Below, piece after piece: positions 1 through 8,061 of a stretch of DNA of 35,805 bases. Position numbers and translations under genes: made by a program. The notes below the pieces were generated by a model, which made no database searches, had not been told where the DNA came from, and saw only the letters and a program-made list of their open reading frames with translations. Origin of the DNA: Gammaproteobacteria bacterium. GTDB lineage: Bacteria > Pseudomonadota > Gammaproteobacteria > Eutrophobiales > Eutrophobiaceae. Position 1 is the first letter of the stretch; each line of letters starts with the position of its first letter. The DNA is taken from positions 1-35,805 of the forward strand of contig JANQJZ010000043.1 in the NCBI GenBank assembly GCA_028281365.1, written 5' to 3'.

Positions 1-11
1 AGGTAGACTAT

Positions 12-635
12 TTATAGTTTACTTTTTACTAATTCATAAATATCTTCTTTAAGCACCTCCATACCATTCAACAGTTTTTCCAGCTTAACTCTGCGGTCAT
101 TTACAAATTCTTCATCCTTGATACTACCAATATTTATATAAACATTTAAAGCAGCACTTCTTAGGCCTGCATAACCCGCTAACACAGCAACGCCAGCATC
201 ACTGATTACATTAATATTGCCCTTTTCTGCAACAGGTTGACTGAGATTTATCACCTCACGACACAAACGGGCACATTCCAACGGGACATCTGTGGCAGCC
301 TTTAATGCAGCTTGTATTTCTTCAGAGCGTGCTGCTTTTTCCTCATCCGTTTCTTTTGGCATACCGTATGAAGCCATTACCCGATTAAATACATCAACAT
401 CATCTTTAATGGCTTCGGTCAACCTGGAGCGCAGATCTTCAGATTGCTCGAGGATAGATTTAGCCTCTTCCTCGACATCCTCCATACCTTTTTTACCCAC
501 AGTAAATACAGCCACCATACTAATCAATGCGGCACCCATTGCGCCTGATACTGCAGCTGCGCCTCCCCCACCAGGAGTTGATTGCCTTGCGGCCAGGCCA
601 TCCAGGAACTCCTGAATTGACATATCTTTTATCAT
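12..635 (-). CDS. fchA: Methenyltetrahydrofolate cyclohydrolase (FchA, cyclodeaminase/cyclohydrolase family)
   Basis: The 207-residue cytoplasmic protein belongs to the formiminotransferase-cyclodeaminase/cyclohydrolase family. It would interconvert 5,10-methenyl-H4F and 10-formyl-H4F. The length matches methylotroph FchA (about 208 residues), and the glycine-rich N-terminal motif TPGGGGAAAVSG lies near residues 20-31. The ATG at 635 is supported by an AGAGGAAA-like ribosome binding site 8-9 bases upstream; a second in-frame ATG four codons in is possible. The gene diverges from mtdA, whose product makes its substrate, which favours the methylotrophic cyclohydrolase over a histidine- or purine-degrading cyclodeaminase. 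Family membership is clear; the exact substrate is inferred from the neighbour. Confidence 0.88.
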   Translation of the reverse strand: MIKDMSIQEFLDGLAARQSTPGGGGAAAVSGAMGAALISMVAVFTVGKKGMEDVEEEAKSILEQSEDLRSRLTEAIKDDVDVFNRVMASYGMPKETDEEKAARSEEIQAALKAATDVPLECARLCREVINLSQPVAEKGNINVISDAGVAVLAGYAGLRSAALNVYINIGSIKDEEFVNDRRVKLEKLLNGMEVLKEDIYELVKSKL

Positions 636-903
636 TCTATTTTTCCTCTAGCTCTTTAAAAGGACGGCGATTATATGCCAGTTCTCCCTATTCCGTTAAG
701 GTTTGTTAATATCTCATTGTCTTCGCAACATATTACTGTGCATTCCCTGGCAATAAGTCGGTTGTCGCAAAATCCGGCATCAGGTACCTTATGCGTCTTC
801 TACCGGGGATATATTATAATTCCACATTCAATAATTTATATATAGTATTGATTTATATAATTATTTAATAAACAATATTTAAGAACTAGAGGAAATAAAA
901 ATA
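636..903. promoter_or_regulatory. Divergent fchA/mtdA promoter region
   Basis: This 268-bp AT-rich spacer separates the divergent fchA and mtdA start codons and must hold both promoters. A TATAAT hexamer at 815-820 (+ strand) is a candidate mtdA -10 box, but the matching -35 region is weak. An AGAGGAAAT ribosome binding site at 888-896 precedes the mtdA ATG. I see no RNA gene or small ORF with support here. Confidence 0.4.
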
Positions 904-1764
904 ATGAAAAAATTGCTTTTCCAACTTGATACGGATGCTCATCCGGCTGTATTCGACACAGTGGTGGCTTATGATGGTGGTGCTGATCACGTCATCGGGC
1001 ATGGCAATGTTACACCCGAAAATGTTACACCTTTAGTCGAAGGCGCTATTTTTACCCGTGCTCCAAAAGAAAAAAAATATACTGCCCTGTTTGTGGGTGG
1101 CAGCGACATGGTAGCAGGTGAACAGTTATTTAAAGCCGTACAAAAAAACTTTTTCGCTGATTTTCGTGTTTCTGTCATGCTCGATAGCAATGGCAGTAAC
1201 ACAACTGCAGCTGCAGGTGTTGCAAAGTTATTAAACAGCGGCGAAGTCAAAGGGAAAAAAGCGGTTATTTTGGCTGGAACTGGCCCAGTTGGCCAGCGCG
1301 CTGCGGTTATGTTAGCAAAAGAAGAGGCAAGTGAAGTTGTTATTACTTCCCGCCAATTAAGTCGAGCGGAGAAAGCCTGTGCAGATATTAATAAGAGTTT
1401 TGGTGTAGATATTACGCCTGCTGAAGGGGCAGATTATGATGCCCGTGCCAAGGCAATCGAAAATGCTCAGATTGTCTTTGCTGCTGGTGCTGCGGGTGTT
1501 GAATTATTAAAGCCTGAACACTGGGAAACTAATTCAAATATTGAATTAATGGCCGATGCAAATGCCACACCGCCGATTGGTATTGGTGGTACAGACATGA
1601 TGGATCGAGGACAAGATCGAAATGGTAAAATTGTGTGGGGTGCGATCGGGTTTGGTACATTAAAACTCGCTGTTCATCGCGCATGTATCGATAAGTTATT
1701 TGAAAGTAATGATCAATTATTTGATGCAGAAGAGATATTCAGTCTTGCCAAGACAATGGCGTAA
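904..1764 (+). CDS. mtdA: NADP-dependent methylenetetrahydrofolate/methylene-H4MPT dehydrogenase (MtdA)
   Basis: This 286-residue protein resembles MtdA of methylotrophs along its whole length. The start (KKLLFQLDTDAHPAVFDTVV), the block MLDSNGSNTTAAAG and the C-terminus ending FDAEEIFSLAKTMA are all characteristic. The Rossmann glycine motif GTGPVG lies at residues 125-130 and would bind NADP. The enzyme oxidises methylene-H4F (and in characterised MtdA also methylene-H4MPT) to the methenyl form, in the cytoplasm. The start is supported by an AGAGGAAAT site about 8 bases upstream. The divergent fchA provides the next step, which supports MtdA over the H4MPT-only relative MtdB. No strong terminator follows. 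Confidence 0.9.
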   Translation: MKKLLFQLDTDAHPAVFDTVVAYDGGADHVIGHGNVTPENVTPLVEGAIFTRAPKEKKYTALFVGGSDMVAGEQLFKAVQKNFFADFRVSVMLDSNGSNTTAAAGVAKLLNSGEVKGKKAVILAGTGPVGQRAAVMLAKEEASEVVITSRQLSRAEKACADINKSFGVDITPAEGADYDARAKAIENAQIVFAAGAAGVELLKPEHWETNSNIELMADANATPPIGIGGTDMMDRGQDRNGKIVWGAIGFGTLKLAVHRACIDKLFESNDQLFDAEEIFSLAKTMA

Positions 1765-1848
1765 AATAGTAATTAAATAAAATTAACATTATTGTAAAAA
1801 CAGGCTATAACTCAATTGGAACATTTAACTAACAAGATATTTTCAAGG

Positions 1849-2988
1849 ATGAAATGCTCTGTTTTTACATTTTTTTTAATACTATTTTCATCTTCCATCT
1901 TTGCTGCAAGCTACCAGGAAGGAAAAGAAGCCTACCTCAATAAAGACTATGCCAGAGCACTTGAGATTCTTAAGCCCTTGGCTGAACAAGGTAATTCACA
2001 AGCTCAAATTACCATTGGCCTTATGTATGATTACGGTCATGGTGTTAAAAAGGATCCAGCTGAATCGATCAAATGGTATCGAATGGCAGCTGAACAAGGC
2101 GTACCACTGGTTCAACATGATATCGGCGTTAAATATTTTCAGGGACAAGGTGTAGAACAAAATTATCTGGAAGCTGCCAAATGGTGGAAATTGTCTGCTG
2201 CTGCAGGAATTGCTGATTCGCAATTTAATCTGGGCCTGATGCATTATCGTGGCATTGGGATTGAAAAAGATTATGTTAAAGCTGCAGAGCTTTTTGAAGC
2301 AGCCGCAAAACAAGGTCACGGTAATGCGCAATATAGTCTTGCAGTTATGTATGCTTTCGGTCAAAGCAAGGAAAAAGATTACAAAACGGCACTTGAATGG
2401 TTCGGGAAAGCAGCAGATCAAAAAATTGCACAGGCACAATTTAATTTAGGTGTCTTTCATGAAAATGGTTACGGCGTTAAAAAAAATAATAATAAAGCCT
2501 GGGATTGGTACAAATTGGCTGCCGATCAAGGTTTACAAGAAGCCATTGAAAAACTCAAAACCTTGAAAAAAGAACCTGCTCAAATAGCCGAAACCGCAGA
2601 AACTGAAATTTCTGCGTCTTCAACTGAAGATACATCAGAAGCTATTGGTTCATCATTTTCTATCCAGGACTTGACTACGGACACTTCTCGAGAGGGTCTA
2701 AATGTCAGTGATTGGCTTCGTCAACAATCGCCAAAAAACTATACCTTACAACTTGCCAGTGTTGTTAATGAAAACGATATAATTAAATTTATTAAAGAAT
2801 CCAATTTTGGTCCAAAAGCCGGCTATATTGAAGTTATTGTTGATGGAACTAATCGCTATACTGCGGTATATGGTCTCTATGATACATACAAACAAGCCGA
2901 GCTTGCGATTAATGAATTACCAGCTTCGATACAAAGAGCAAAACCATGGGTCCGCAACACAGGAATTCTTCAGGGCATTTTGCGCTGA
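1849..2988 (+). CDS. Secreted Sel1-repeat protein with C-terminal SPOR domain
   Basis: The protein starts with a signal peptide (basic start, hydrophobic stretch, SSSIFAAS cleavage region). It then carries about five or six Sel1-like TPR repeats of 36 residues, recognisable as A-x-x-G-x-x-x-A-Q-x-x-L/I-G-x-M-Y followed by Y/W-x-x-AA. A low-complexity Glu/Ser/Thr linker leads to a C-terminal domain of about 80 residues beginning NYTLQLAS, which fits the SPOR family (binds denuded peptidoglycan glycans). It is therefore probably a periplasmic scaffold at the cell wall. I chose the ATG at 1849; an in-frame TTG at 1816 would add 11 residues to the signal peptide. Two unknown genes follow closely (22 bp, then 9 bp) and probably share the transcript. 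Confidence 0.8.
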   Translation: MKCSVFTFFLILFSSSIFAASYQEGKEAYLNKDYARALEILKPLAEQGNSQAQITIGLMYDYGHGVKKDPAESIKWYRMAAEQGVPLVQHDIGVKYFQGQGVEQNYLEAAKWWKLSAAAGIADSQFNLGLMHYRGIGIEKDYVKAAELFEAAAKQGHGNAQYSLAVMYAFGQSKEKDYKTALEWFGKAADQKIAQAQFNLGVFHENGYGVKKNNNKAWDWYKLAADQGLQEAIEKLKTLKKEPAQIAETAETEISASSTEDTSEAIGSSFSIQDLTTDTSREGLNVSDWLRQQSPKNYTLQLASVVNENDIIKFIKESNFGPKAGYIEVIVDGTNRYTAVYGLYDTYKQAELAINELPASIQRAKPWVRNTGILQGILR

Positions 2989-3010
2989 TTATTAAAGGGG
3001 CAATTACCTA

Positions 3011-3739
3011 ATGGCCTCGTTTAAGGAAATATTACGCAATAGTGAAGAAGAGTTACTCCAGCTCCTATATAAGTTTAATAAATCTGAAATTAGTGACAAA
3101 GACAAGGCTGAAGATATTGCAGCACAGTTAAAATTGCGTGAGGCCCAGTTAATTTGCGCAATTGGTTTTAACGAAAATGTAAAAGAAATACCTGAAATAC
3201 CAATTATACTCGGATTCGAAAGTCTGGATGTATTATTCAATTCAAGAAATGAATATTTTACGACTGATATATACAAGCTTTTAACACTGGATAACATCCT
3301 GTCAATTTATTCTGCAGTCAAAAGTGACGTTCAGAATAAGCAAATCATGGAGTATCTATTAAAAAACCGGTTGATTACCATTGAAAAAAGAATCGAAGAA
3401 ACCGTTAATTCCCTGATTATTGATAAATATAAAGCTGAGATGAAAGCTATATATTCGGATGAAATAGTTAGTATTGATTTTGTCGAAAACCGTTTAGACC
3501 AGTCTGATAGCGGGTTTCGGGCGCTTCTGAATGAAGTGACACTGATTGTTGAAAGTAAAATAATCCCTGTAGGTGATATTTTTTTTAGAGATTCTATCCT
3601 GCCTCAGGAAAAACGGAAGTTACTCGACAAGGGTTTGATACCTTCAAACCTGATTGAAATGCGTTTGGGTGATCCAAACATTACAGATGTAGAAAAGAAA
3701 ATACTTTATGATTATAAAAAAATGCATCGCGAGAGCTAA
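3011..3739 (+). CDS. Unknown protein, first of a tandem paralogous pair
   Basis: I do not recognise this 242-residue protein. It has no signal peptide or membrane segment and is rich in charged residues and predicted helices, so a soluble cytoplasmic protein is likely. It aligns end to end with the next gene: shared blocks are SF-x-E-x-L near the start, QL-x-CA-x-GFN near residues 46-53, LGF...RNE-x-FTTD-x-Y...DNIL-x-IYS near 66-100, an RL/EAN-like block, and a C-terminal FF-x-D-x-L...EK-x-x-L. An AAAGGGG ribosome binding site precedes the ATG. It follows the Sel1-SPOR gene by 22 bp, so a shared operon is likely. No catalytic motif is evident. Confidence 0.75.
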   Translation: MASFKEILRNSEEELLQLLYKFNKSEISDKDKAEDIAAQLKLREAQLICAIGFNENVKEIPEIPIILGFESLDVLFNSRNEYFTTDIYKLLTLDNILSIYSAVKSDVQNKQIMEYLLKNRLITIEKRIEETVNSLIIDKYKAEMKAIYSDEIVSIDFVENRLDQSDSGFRALLNEVTLIVESKIIPVGDIFFRDSILPQEKRKLLDKGLIPSNLIEMRLGDPNITDVEKKILYDYKKMHRES

Positions 3740-3748
3740 ATAATAACA

Positions 3749-4462
3749 ATGCCAAGTTTTACAGAATTACTAACTGCATCGGATGATGAACTCGTCCGGA
3801 TCTTTTATAAAGCCAGTGCGGGTGATGAAAGCGATTTTATCAAACGTATCAATATTATTGCCACGCAGCTTGGGCTTAATCATACCCAACTGGTATGTGC
3901 ACTTGGATTTAACAAACATATTCGCGATCTGACAGATATTCAACAACAGTTGGGATTTAGATCATTTAAATTATTGACCTTAAGGCAAAACGAACTATTT
4001 ACCACAGACACCTATACACAATTATCGATAGATAACATCCTGGATATCTATTCAGAAAGACTGGAAGACCAGGAAGTACTGGATACCTTACGGGAATTAT
4101 TGCGACCCCGGCTTGAGCATATTGAAGCGAGTATCGAAAAAACCGGGGATCCGGGACACATCATTAGTTATAAAATGGAAATTCATTCCATCTATACTTC
4201 CAGAATAGCTGATAAGGAATTCGCCGATGACCGCTTAAAAAAGAATATCGGTAAATACCGCCAAATGGCGAATGAAGCAAATGTGATTATCGAAGCAGGC
4301 TATCATCCCCCAAGCAATCTGTTTTTTATGGATACGTTATCACCGGGGGAAAAACAGGATCTAATTGCTGGCGGTCATATTTCTACTGATATGATTAAAA
4401 ACCGGCTACAAAACGCCAAGATCTCCGATGAAGAGCGTGAAATTCTGGAAGAGCATTTATAG
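3749..4462 (+). CDS. Unknown protein, second of a tandem paralogous pair
   Basis: This 237-residue soluble, mainly helical protein is a paralog of the gene directly upstream, sharing its block order without large gaps, so the pair arose by tandem duplication and has diverged considerably. The start lies 9 bp after the previous stop, with only a weak ribosome binding site, which suggests translational coupling. Conserved features are SF-x-E-L near residue 3, TQLVCALGFNKH near 46-57, LFTTDTY...DNILDIYS, and LFFMDTLSPGEKQDL towards the C-terminus. No known enzymatic or DNA-binding motif is visible. Its stop codon overlaps the first of two palindromes upstream of the TonB-dependent receptor gene. 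Confidence 0.75.
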   Translation: MPSFTELLTASDDELVRIFYKASAGDESDFIKRINIIATQLGLNHTQLVCALGFNKHIRDLTDIQQQLGFRSFKLLTLRQNELFTTDTYTQLSIDNILDIYSERLEDQEVLDTLRELLRPRLEHIEASIEKTGDPGHIISYKMEIHSIYTSRIADKEFADDRLKKNIGKYRQMANEANVIIEAGYHPPSNLFFMDTLSPGEKQDLIAGGHISTDMIKNRLQNAKISDEEREILEEHL

Positions 4463-4500
4463 GAATTTTTCCTGATAAATATAGGGAATTTTTCCTGTAT
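4460..4500. promoter_or_regulatory. Doublet of GGAATTTTTCC palindromes (candidate operator)
   Basis: Two near-identical palindromes share the 13-base core GGAATTTTTCCTG, at 4462-4474 and 4485-4497, 23 bp apart. The first (AGGAA-TTT-TTCCT) overlaps the stop codon of the upstream gene; the second reads TAGGGAATTTTTCCTGTA. Neither is followed by a T-run typical of a terminator. Their position about 100 bp before the TonB-dependent receptor start suggests a protein-binding operator. The regulator is unknown. Confidence 0.4.
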
Positions 4501-4600
4501 TTAACCCAGATTTTTACCTATTGCAGCAACATATAGAATAACTTTAATTACTTACCTAATATAACACCACCAAATATAGACTCTGAGGGGGAGATATATT

Positions 4601-6979
4601 ATGTGTACGCGTGGTATTGTCATTGGTATTACATTCATCATATTCTGGTCCACTGAAACCGCCTTTGCGGATGAACATATTCAGGAAAACGAGGCGATAG
4701 AAGTTATTGGTATCACACCTACTCACGGTGTTGGTTTACCGGAAGAATTAATCCCGTATAACGTTCAATCCGCTTCCAGTGATGACCTTGAGAAAAGCCA
4801 AACACTAAGCTTGACTGATTTCATGAATTTCAATCTGGGTAGCGTCACGATTAATGATGCTCAAAATAACCCGCTGCAAGCAGATGTACAGTTTCGCGGC
4901 TATACACTTTCCCCATTATTAGGATTACCGCAGGGCTTGGCAGTCTTTCAAAACGGTGTCCGGATTAATGAACCCTTCGGCGACTCAATGAACTGGGACC
5001 TGGTTCCGGAATCATCGATTGCCAGTATCAACCTGATTGGTGGTGCAAACCCTGTATTTGGTTTGAATACCCTGGGTGGTTCCCTATCAATCACTACAAA
5101 GAATGGTTTTACCCACCCCGGGCATAGTATTGAAACTTATGGTGGTTCATTCGAACGAATCGTTTCTACTATTGAATCAGGTTGGAATAATGGTACATGG
5201 GGATATTTTATTACAGCCAATTATTTTGATGAAGATGGCTGGCGAGATGCTTCACCTTCGGATGCGTTGAACTTTTTTGGTGCTGTCAGTTATCGTGGAA
5301 CAGATACAACTCTTGATTTAACACTGAACCAGGCGCATACCGATCTGATTGGTAATGGTTCATCACCCGCAGAATTATTAGAGCTGGATCGTGCTGCTGT
5401 TTTTACGTCACCTGACCAAACAAAAAATGAATTAACCATGTTTAATCTCGAAGGTACGCATTGGGCAACGGATACGATTCAAATCAGTGGTAATGCATTT
5501 TATCGAAGGAACAGAACTGAGAGCTTTAATGGTGACGGAAGCGAGTTTGAAGGTGCCGGTGGTCTATTACAAGAGGATGGCGTAAATATAGAAGACCAAA
5601 ATGGAGGTAACATAGCGGACACCAATGCCAACGGTTCAGAAAGAAATGCAATCAATAATATCAGCAATCGTGATCAGGAAGGCTTTGGTGCCAATATGCA
5701 ATTTACATTGCTTGGTGATTTGTTTGGGCGTCAAAACCAGTTTATTTTCGGTGGTGGCTATCAGCAAGGCCTGATTGACTTTTTCTCTGCTGTTGAAATC
5801 GCAACGTTAGCATGTGAATTTAATGGACAAGATTGTACATTGGCAAATGCGGACCGATCGACGATTAGTACCGGACTATTTGTACCTGAAGAAGGCACAA
5901 ACATTAAAGCCCACAACCGTGTCTGGTCACTTTATGCTACAGATACAGTTTCTATTACTGATAAGTTAGCGGTTACAGCATCAGCAAGATTTAATCACTC
6001 ACATATTGTTCTTGGTGACAGATCACCTTCTTACGACTTTGCTGATCCGGATGACCCTGATGCACTGAATGGCGAACATGATTTTGACCGTATCAATCCA
6101 GCATTTGGTATAACCTATCAGATTAATGATAACAATGGTGTTTATGGTAGTTATAGCGAATCATCGCGCGCACCGACACCGATTGAATTATTATGTGCGG
6201 ATGAAAATGCGCCATGTAACTTACCTAATGCGTTCCTTGCTGATCCACCACTGGAACAGGTTGTCACAAAGAGTTTCGAAGGCGGCTTCAGAGGAACATT
6301 GACTAATGGTATCAATTATCAAATCAGTGGTTTTCATAGCACCAATAATGATGACATCATCTTTGGTTCAACCGGTGGCACAACCTCCAGTCAGGGCTTT
6401 TTCAGAAACGTTGGCGACACACAACGTGTAGGTGCTGAAATCGGATTATCTGGTGTCTTCTGGAAAAACCTTCAATGGTATGCCGGTTACAGCTTTGTCA
6501 GCGCTACTTTTGAAGATGACTTTATCGGAATAAGTGCAAATCATCCAAACGCGGTTGATATAAATGGTGATGGCGACGCTGATGAAATACAAGTAAGTGA
6601 CGGAGATCGCATTCCAGGTATTCCGGAACATTCCATTAAACTGGGTGGCTTATATAACTTCAATGATAGTTTTTCCGCCGGCATTAATATGATCTATAAC
6701 TCAACGCAGATCTTACGCGGTGACGAAAGTAATGAACTAGGTCCCGTCGATGGATATGCTGTCGTTAACCTGAATGCAACATACAAAGTTAATAAAACTT
6801 TTTCATTCTTCGTCAGGGCAAATAATATATTTGACACCGATTATGAAACCTTCGGATTGCTAGGTGAAGGTGATGAGGTTTTTGATGGCTCTGGCGCTAC
6901 GCAAGAATTTAGCGATGCGACATTTCTTGGACCAGGTGCCCCCATAAATGCATTTGCAGGGATAACTATTTCGTTCTAG
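4601..6979 (+). CDS. TonB-dependent outer-membrane receptor
   Basis: This 792-residue protein has a signal peptide ending in TAFA near residue 23, a TonB-box-like stretch EAIEVIGIT near 31-39, a plug domain (about 50-165; GVRINEPFGDSMNWDLVP and NTLGGSLSITTK are typical) and a long beta-barrel ending in the terminal Phe expected of outer-membrane proteins. It would import a scarce ligand using energy from TonB-ExbBD; the substrate cannot be told from sequence. A loop with DINGDGDADE resembles a calcium-binding motif. The ATG at 4601 is supported by a GAGGGGGA site 9-10 bases upstream. There is no cobalamin riboswitch in the leader, and no periplasmic binding protein or ABC genes adjoin it. A rho-independent terminator follows. 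Confidence 0.88.
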   Translation: MCTRGIVIGITFIIFWSTETAFADEHIQENEAIEVIGITPTHGVGLPEELIPYNVQSASSDDLEKSQTLSLTDFMNFNLGSVTINDAQNNPLQADVQFRGYTLSPLLGLPQGLAVFQNGVRINEPFGDSMNWDLVPESSIASINLIGGANPVFGLNTLGGSLSITTKNGFTHPGHSIETYGGSFERIVSTIESGWNNGTWGYFITANYFDEDGWRDASPSDALNFFGAVSYRGTDTTLDLTLNQAHTDLIGNGSSPAELLELDRAAVFTSPDQTKNELTMFNLEGTHWATDTIQISGNAFYRRNRTESFNGDGSEFEGAGGLLQEDGVNIEDQNGGNIADTNANGSERNAINNISNRDQEGFGANMQFTLLGDLFGRQNQFIFGGGYQQGLIDFFSAVEIATLACEFNGQDCTLANADRSTISTGLFVPEEGTNIKAHNRVWSLYATDTVSITDKLAVTASARFNHSHIVLGDRSPSYDFADPDDPDALNGEHDFDRINPAFGITYQINDNNGVYGSYSESSRAPTPIELLCADENAPCNLPNAFLADPPLEQVVTKSFEGGFRGTLTNGINYQISGFHSTNNDDIIFGSTGGTTSSQGFFRNVGDTQRVGAEIGLSGVFWKNLQWYAGYSFVSATFEDDFIGISANHPNAVDINGDGDADEIQVSDGDRIPGIPEHSIKLGGLYNFNDSFSAGINMIYNSTQILRGDESNELGPVDGYAVVNLNATYKVNKTFSFFVRANNIFDTDYETFGLLGEGDEVFDGSGATQEFSDATFLGPGAPINAFAGITISF

Positions 6980-7003
6980 TTAAACTACTCGTGTTTTGAT
7001 TCC

Positions 7004-7031
7004 AAGGCGGGCTACTAGTCCGCCTTTTTTT
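7004..7031 (+). terminator. Rho-independent terminator after the TonB-dependent receptor
   Basis: The stem AAGGCGG / CCGCCTT (7004-7010 and 7020-7026) with a 9-base loop is followed by a T-run to 7031. The T-run overlaps the stop codon of the convergent histone-like gene (7030-7032). The reverse strand lacks a T-run at this hairpin, so it terminates mainly the + strand transcript. Confidence 0.8.
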
Positions 7032-7428
7032 ATTTGTCTCGAAGCTTAATTCTTATTGCACTACCAATTGTAAAGACAATGGGTCTTTTTTGTGTTGGCA
7101 GAATATCAACTTTAGTACCACTTTTAGATTGCTTTATTCTTTTCTTAACGGATGTTTTTTTTCTTGAACTTTTCTTTTTTTTAACTTTTTGAGAAGTTTT
7201 TTTACCAGGAACTTTCTTCTTTTTTTTCTTTCTCGTTACTTTCTTTTTAGTAGCAGCTTTTTTATTTGATGCTTTCTTGCCAGTAGTTTTTTTCCTGGTT
7301 TTCTTTTTAGCTACTTTCTTTTTAGTAGCGGCTTTTTTACTTGATGCTTTCTTACCAGTAGTTTTTTTCCTGGCTTTCTTTTTAGTAGTCTTTTTCTTTA
7401 CGGTTTTTTTTGATTTCTTTTTAACCAT
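7030..7428 (-). CDS. Lysine-rich histone H1-like nucleoid protein
   Basis: This 132-residue protein is extremely basic: most of residues 1-100 are Lys, with Arg, Thr, Ala and Ser, in H1-tail-like KKxxxKK patterns. A 25-residue unit (RKKTTGKKAS...KAATKKKV) occurs twice in tandem, corresponding to a 75-bp DNA repeat. The last 30 residues are different, less basic and more hydrophobic (DILPTQKRPIVFTIGSA). This composition matches the histone H1-like/AlgP-type nucleoid proteins, which bind DNA without sequence specificity. The start has an AAGGAT ribosome binding site upstream. It lies 30 bp downstream of tRNA-Thr on the same strand. Low-complexity repeats make copy number prone to slippage; homology assignments are weak. 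Confidence 0.7.
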   Translation of the reverse strand: MVKKKSKKTVKKKTTKKKARKKTTGKKASSKKAATKKKVAKKKTRKKTTGKKASNKKAATKKKVTRKKKKKKVPGKKTSQKVKKKKSSRKKTSVKKRIKQSKSGTKVDILPTQKRPIVFTIGSAIRIKLRDK

Positions 7429-7458
7429 ATGACTTATCCTTAAAACAAGTTAAAAAAC

Positions 7459-7534
<76 letters not shown>

Positions 7535-7559
7535 AATAAAAAGATTTAAAAGAATTTGT

Positions 7560-7985
7560 TTAGGGTTTATTTTTAACTCGAACAATAATATCAATACCAG
7601 ATTTTACAGTATTACCCGGTAACTCAGGCATTGGATCAAACGTCATACTGTTGGATTCGAAATCCGAAAGTTCACCAGTATCTTCATTGTAAAAATGACA
7701 ATGGTAAGAAGTATTCGAATCATAAAATATCTTTACAGGATCAATAATAACCTGTCGCAACAAACCTTTTTCAACGAACAGATTCAGCGTGTTATAGACC
7801 GTTGCTTTGGAAACATGTCCACCACTCTCATTGACCAAAGATAATACCTGTTCAGCAGAAAGATGCTGTGGCTTACTCAACATAACACGGGCAATCTCGA
7901 TACGCTGCATGGTTGATTTGATGTTTAAACCTTGCAGAATTTCGTGCATTGATGCCCGTACATCCGATAATTCTTTAACGCTCAT
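7560..7985 (-). CDS. Fur-superfamily regulator, Irr-like
   Basis: The protein (141 residues from the start chosen here) has the Fur winged-helix region with the recognition segment SKATVYNTLNLF, then the dimerisation domain. The metal-site region reads SYHCHFYNEDTGELSDF, and the CxxC pairs of classic Fur/PerR structural zinc sites are absent. The EDTGEL signature after a His-rich patch resembles Irr, a regulator that senses iron through haem in alphaproteobacteria; assignment to Irr is by motif only. I chose the internal ATG at 7985 because it has a GGAG site 9 bases upstream, while the upstream ATG at 8000 has none and would sit almost at the predicted transcription start. Targets are unknown. 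Confidence 0.8.
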   Translation of the reverse strand: MSVKELSDVRASMHEILQGLNIKSTMQRIEIARVMLSKPQHLSAEQVLSLVNESGGHVSKATVYNTLNLFVEKGLLRQVIIDPVKIFYDSNTSYHCHFYNEDTGELSDFESNSMTFDPMPELPGNTVKSGIDIIVRVKNKP

Positions 7986-8006
7986 TTTCTGTTTCTCCAT
8001 TAAACT

Positions 8007-8012
8007 ATTATA
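8007..8012 (-). promoter_or_regulatory. -10 box of the Fur-family gene
   Basis: The reverse strand reads TATAAT here. A start of transcription near 8000 would leave a leader of about 15 bases to the ATG at 7985, enough for its GGAG site. The -35 region is poor, so the promoter may need an activator. Confidence 0.4.
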
Positions 8013-8061
8013 TTAGATGAAACGCTGTAAGTGGAGTTAAATAGGAGTCATTATTATTTAA

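Noticed and set aside
4501-4600. Cobalamin riboswitch before the TonB-dependent receptor
   Set aside because: No B12-box or the expected structured leader of about 200 bases is visible in the short space upstream.
7139-7420. Repeats in the lysine-rich gene as a CRISPR-like array
   Set aside because: The repeats are coding, directly adjacent without unique spacers, and keep the reading frame.
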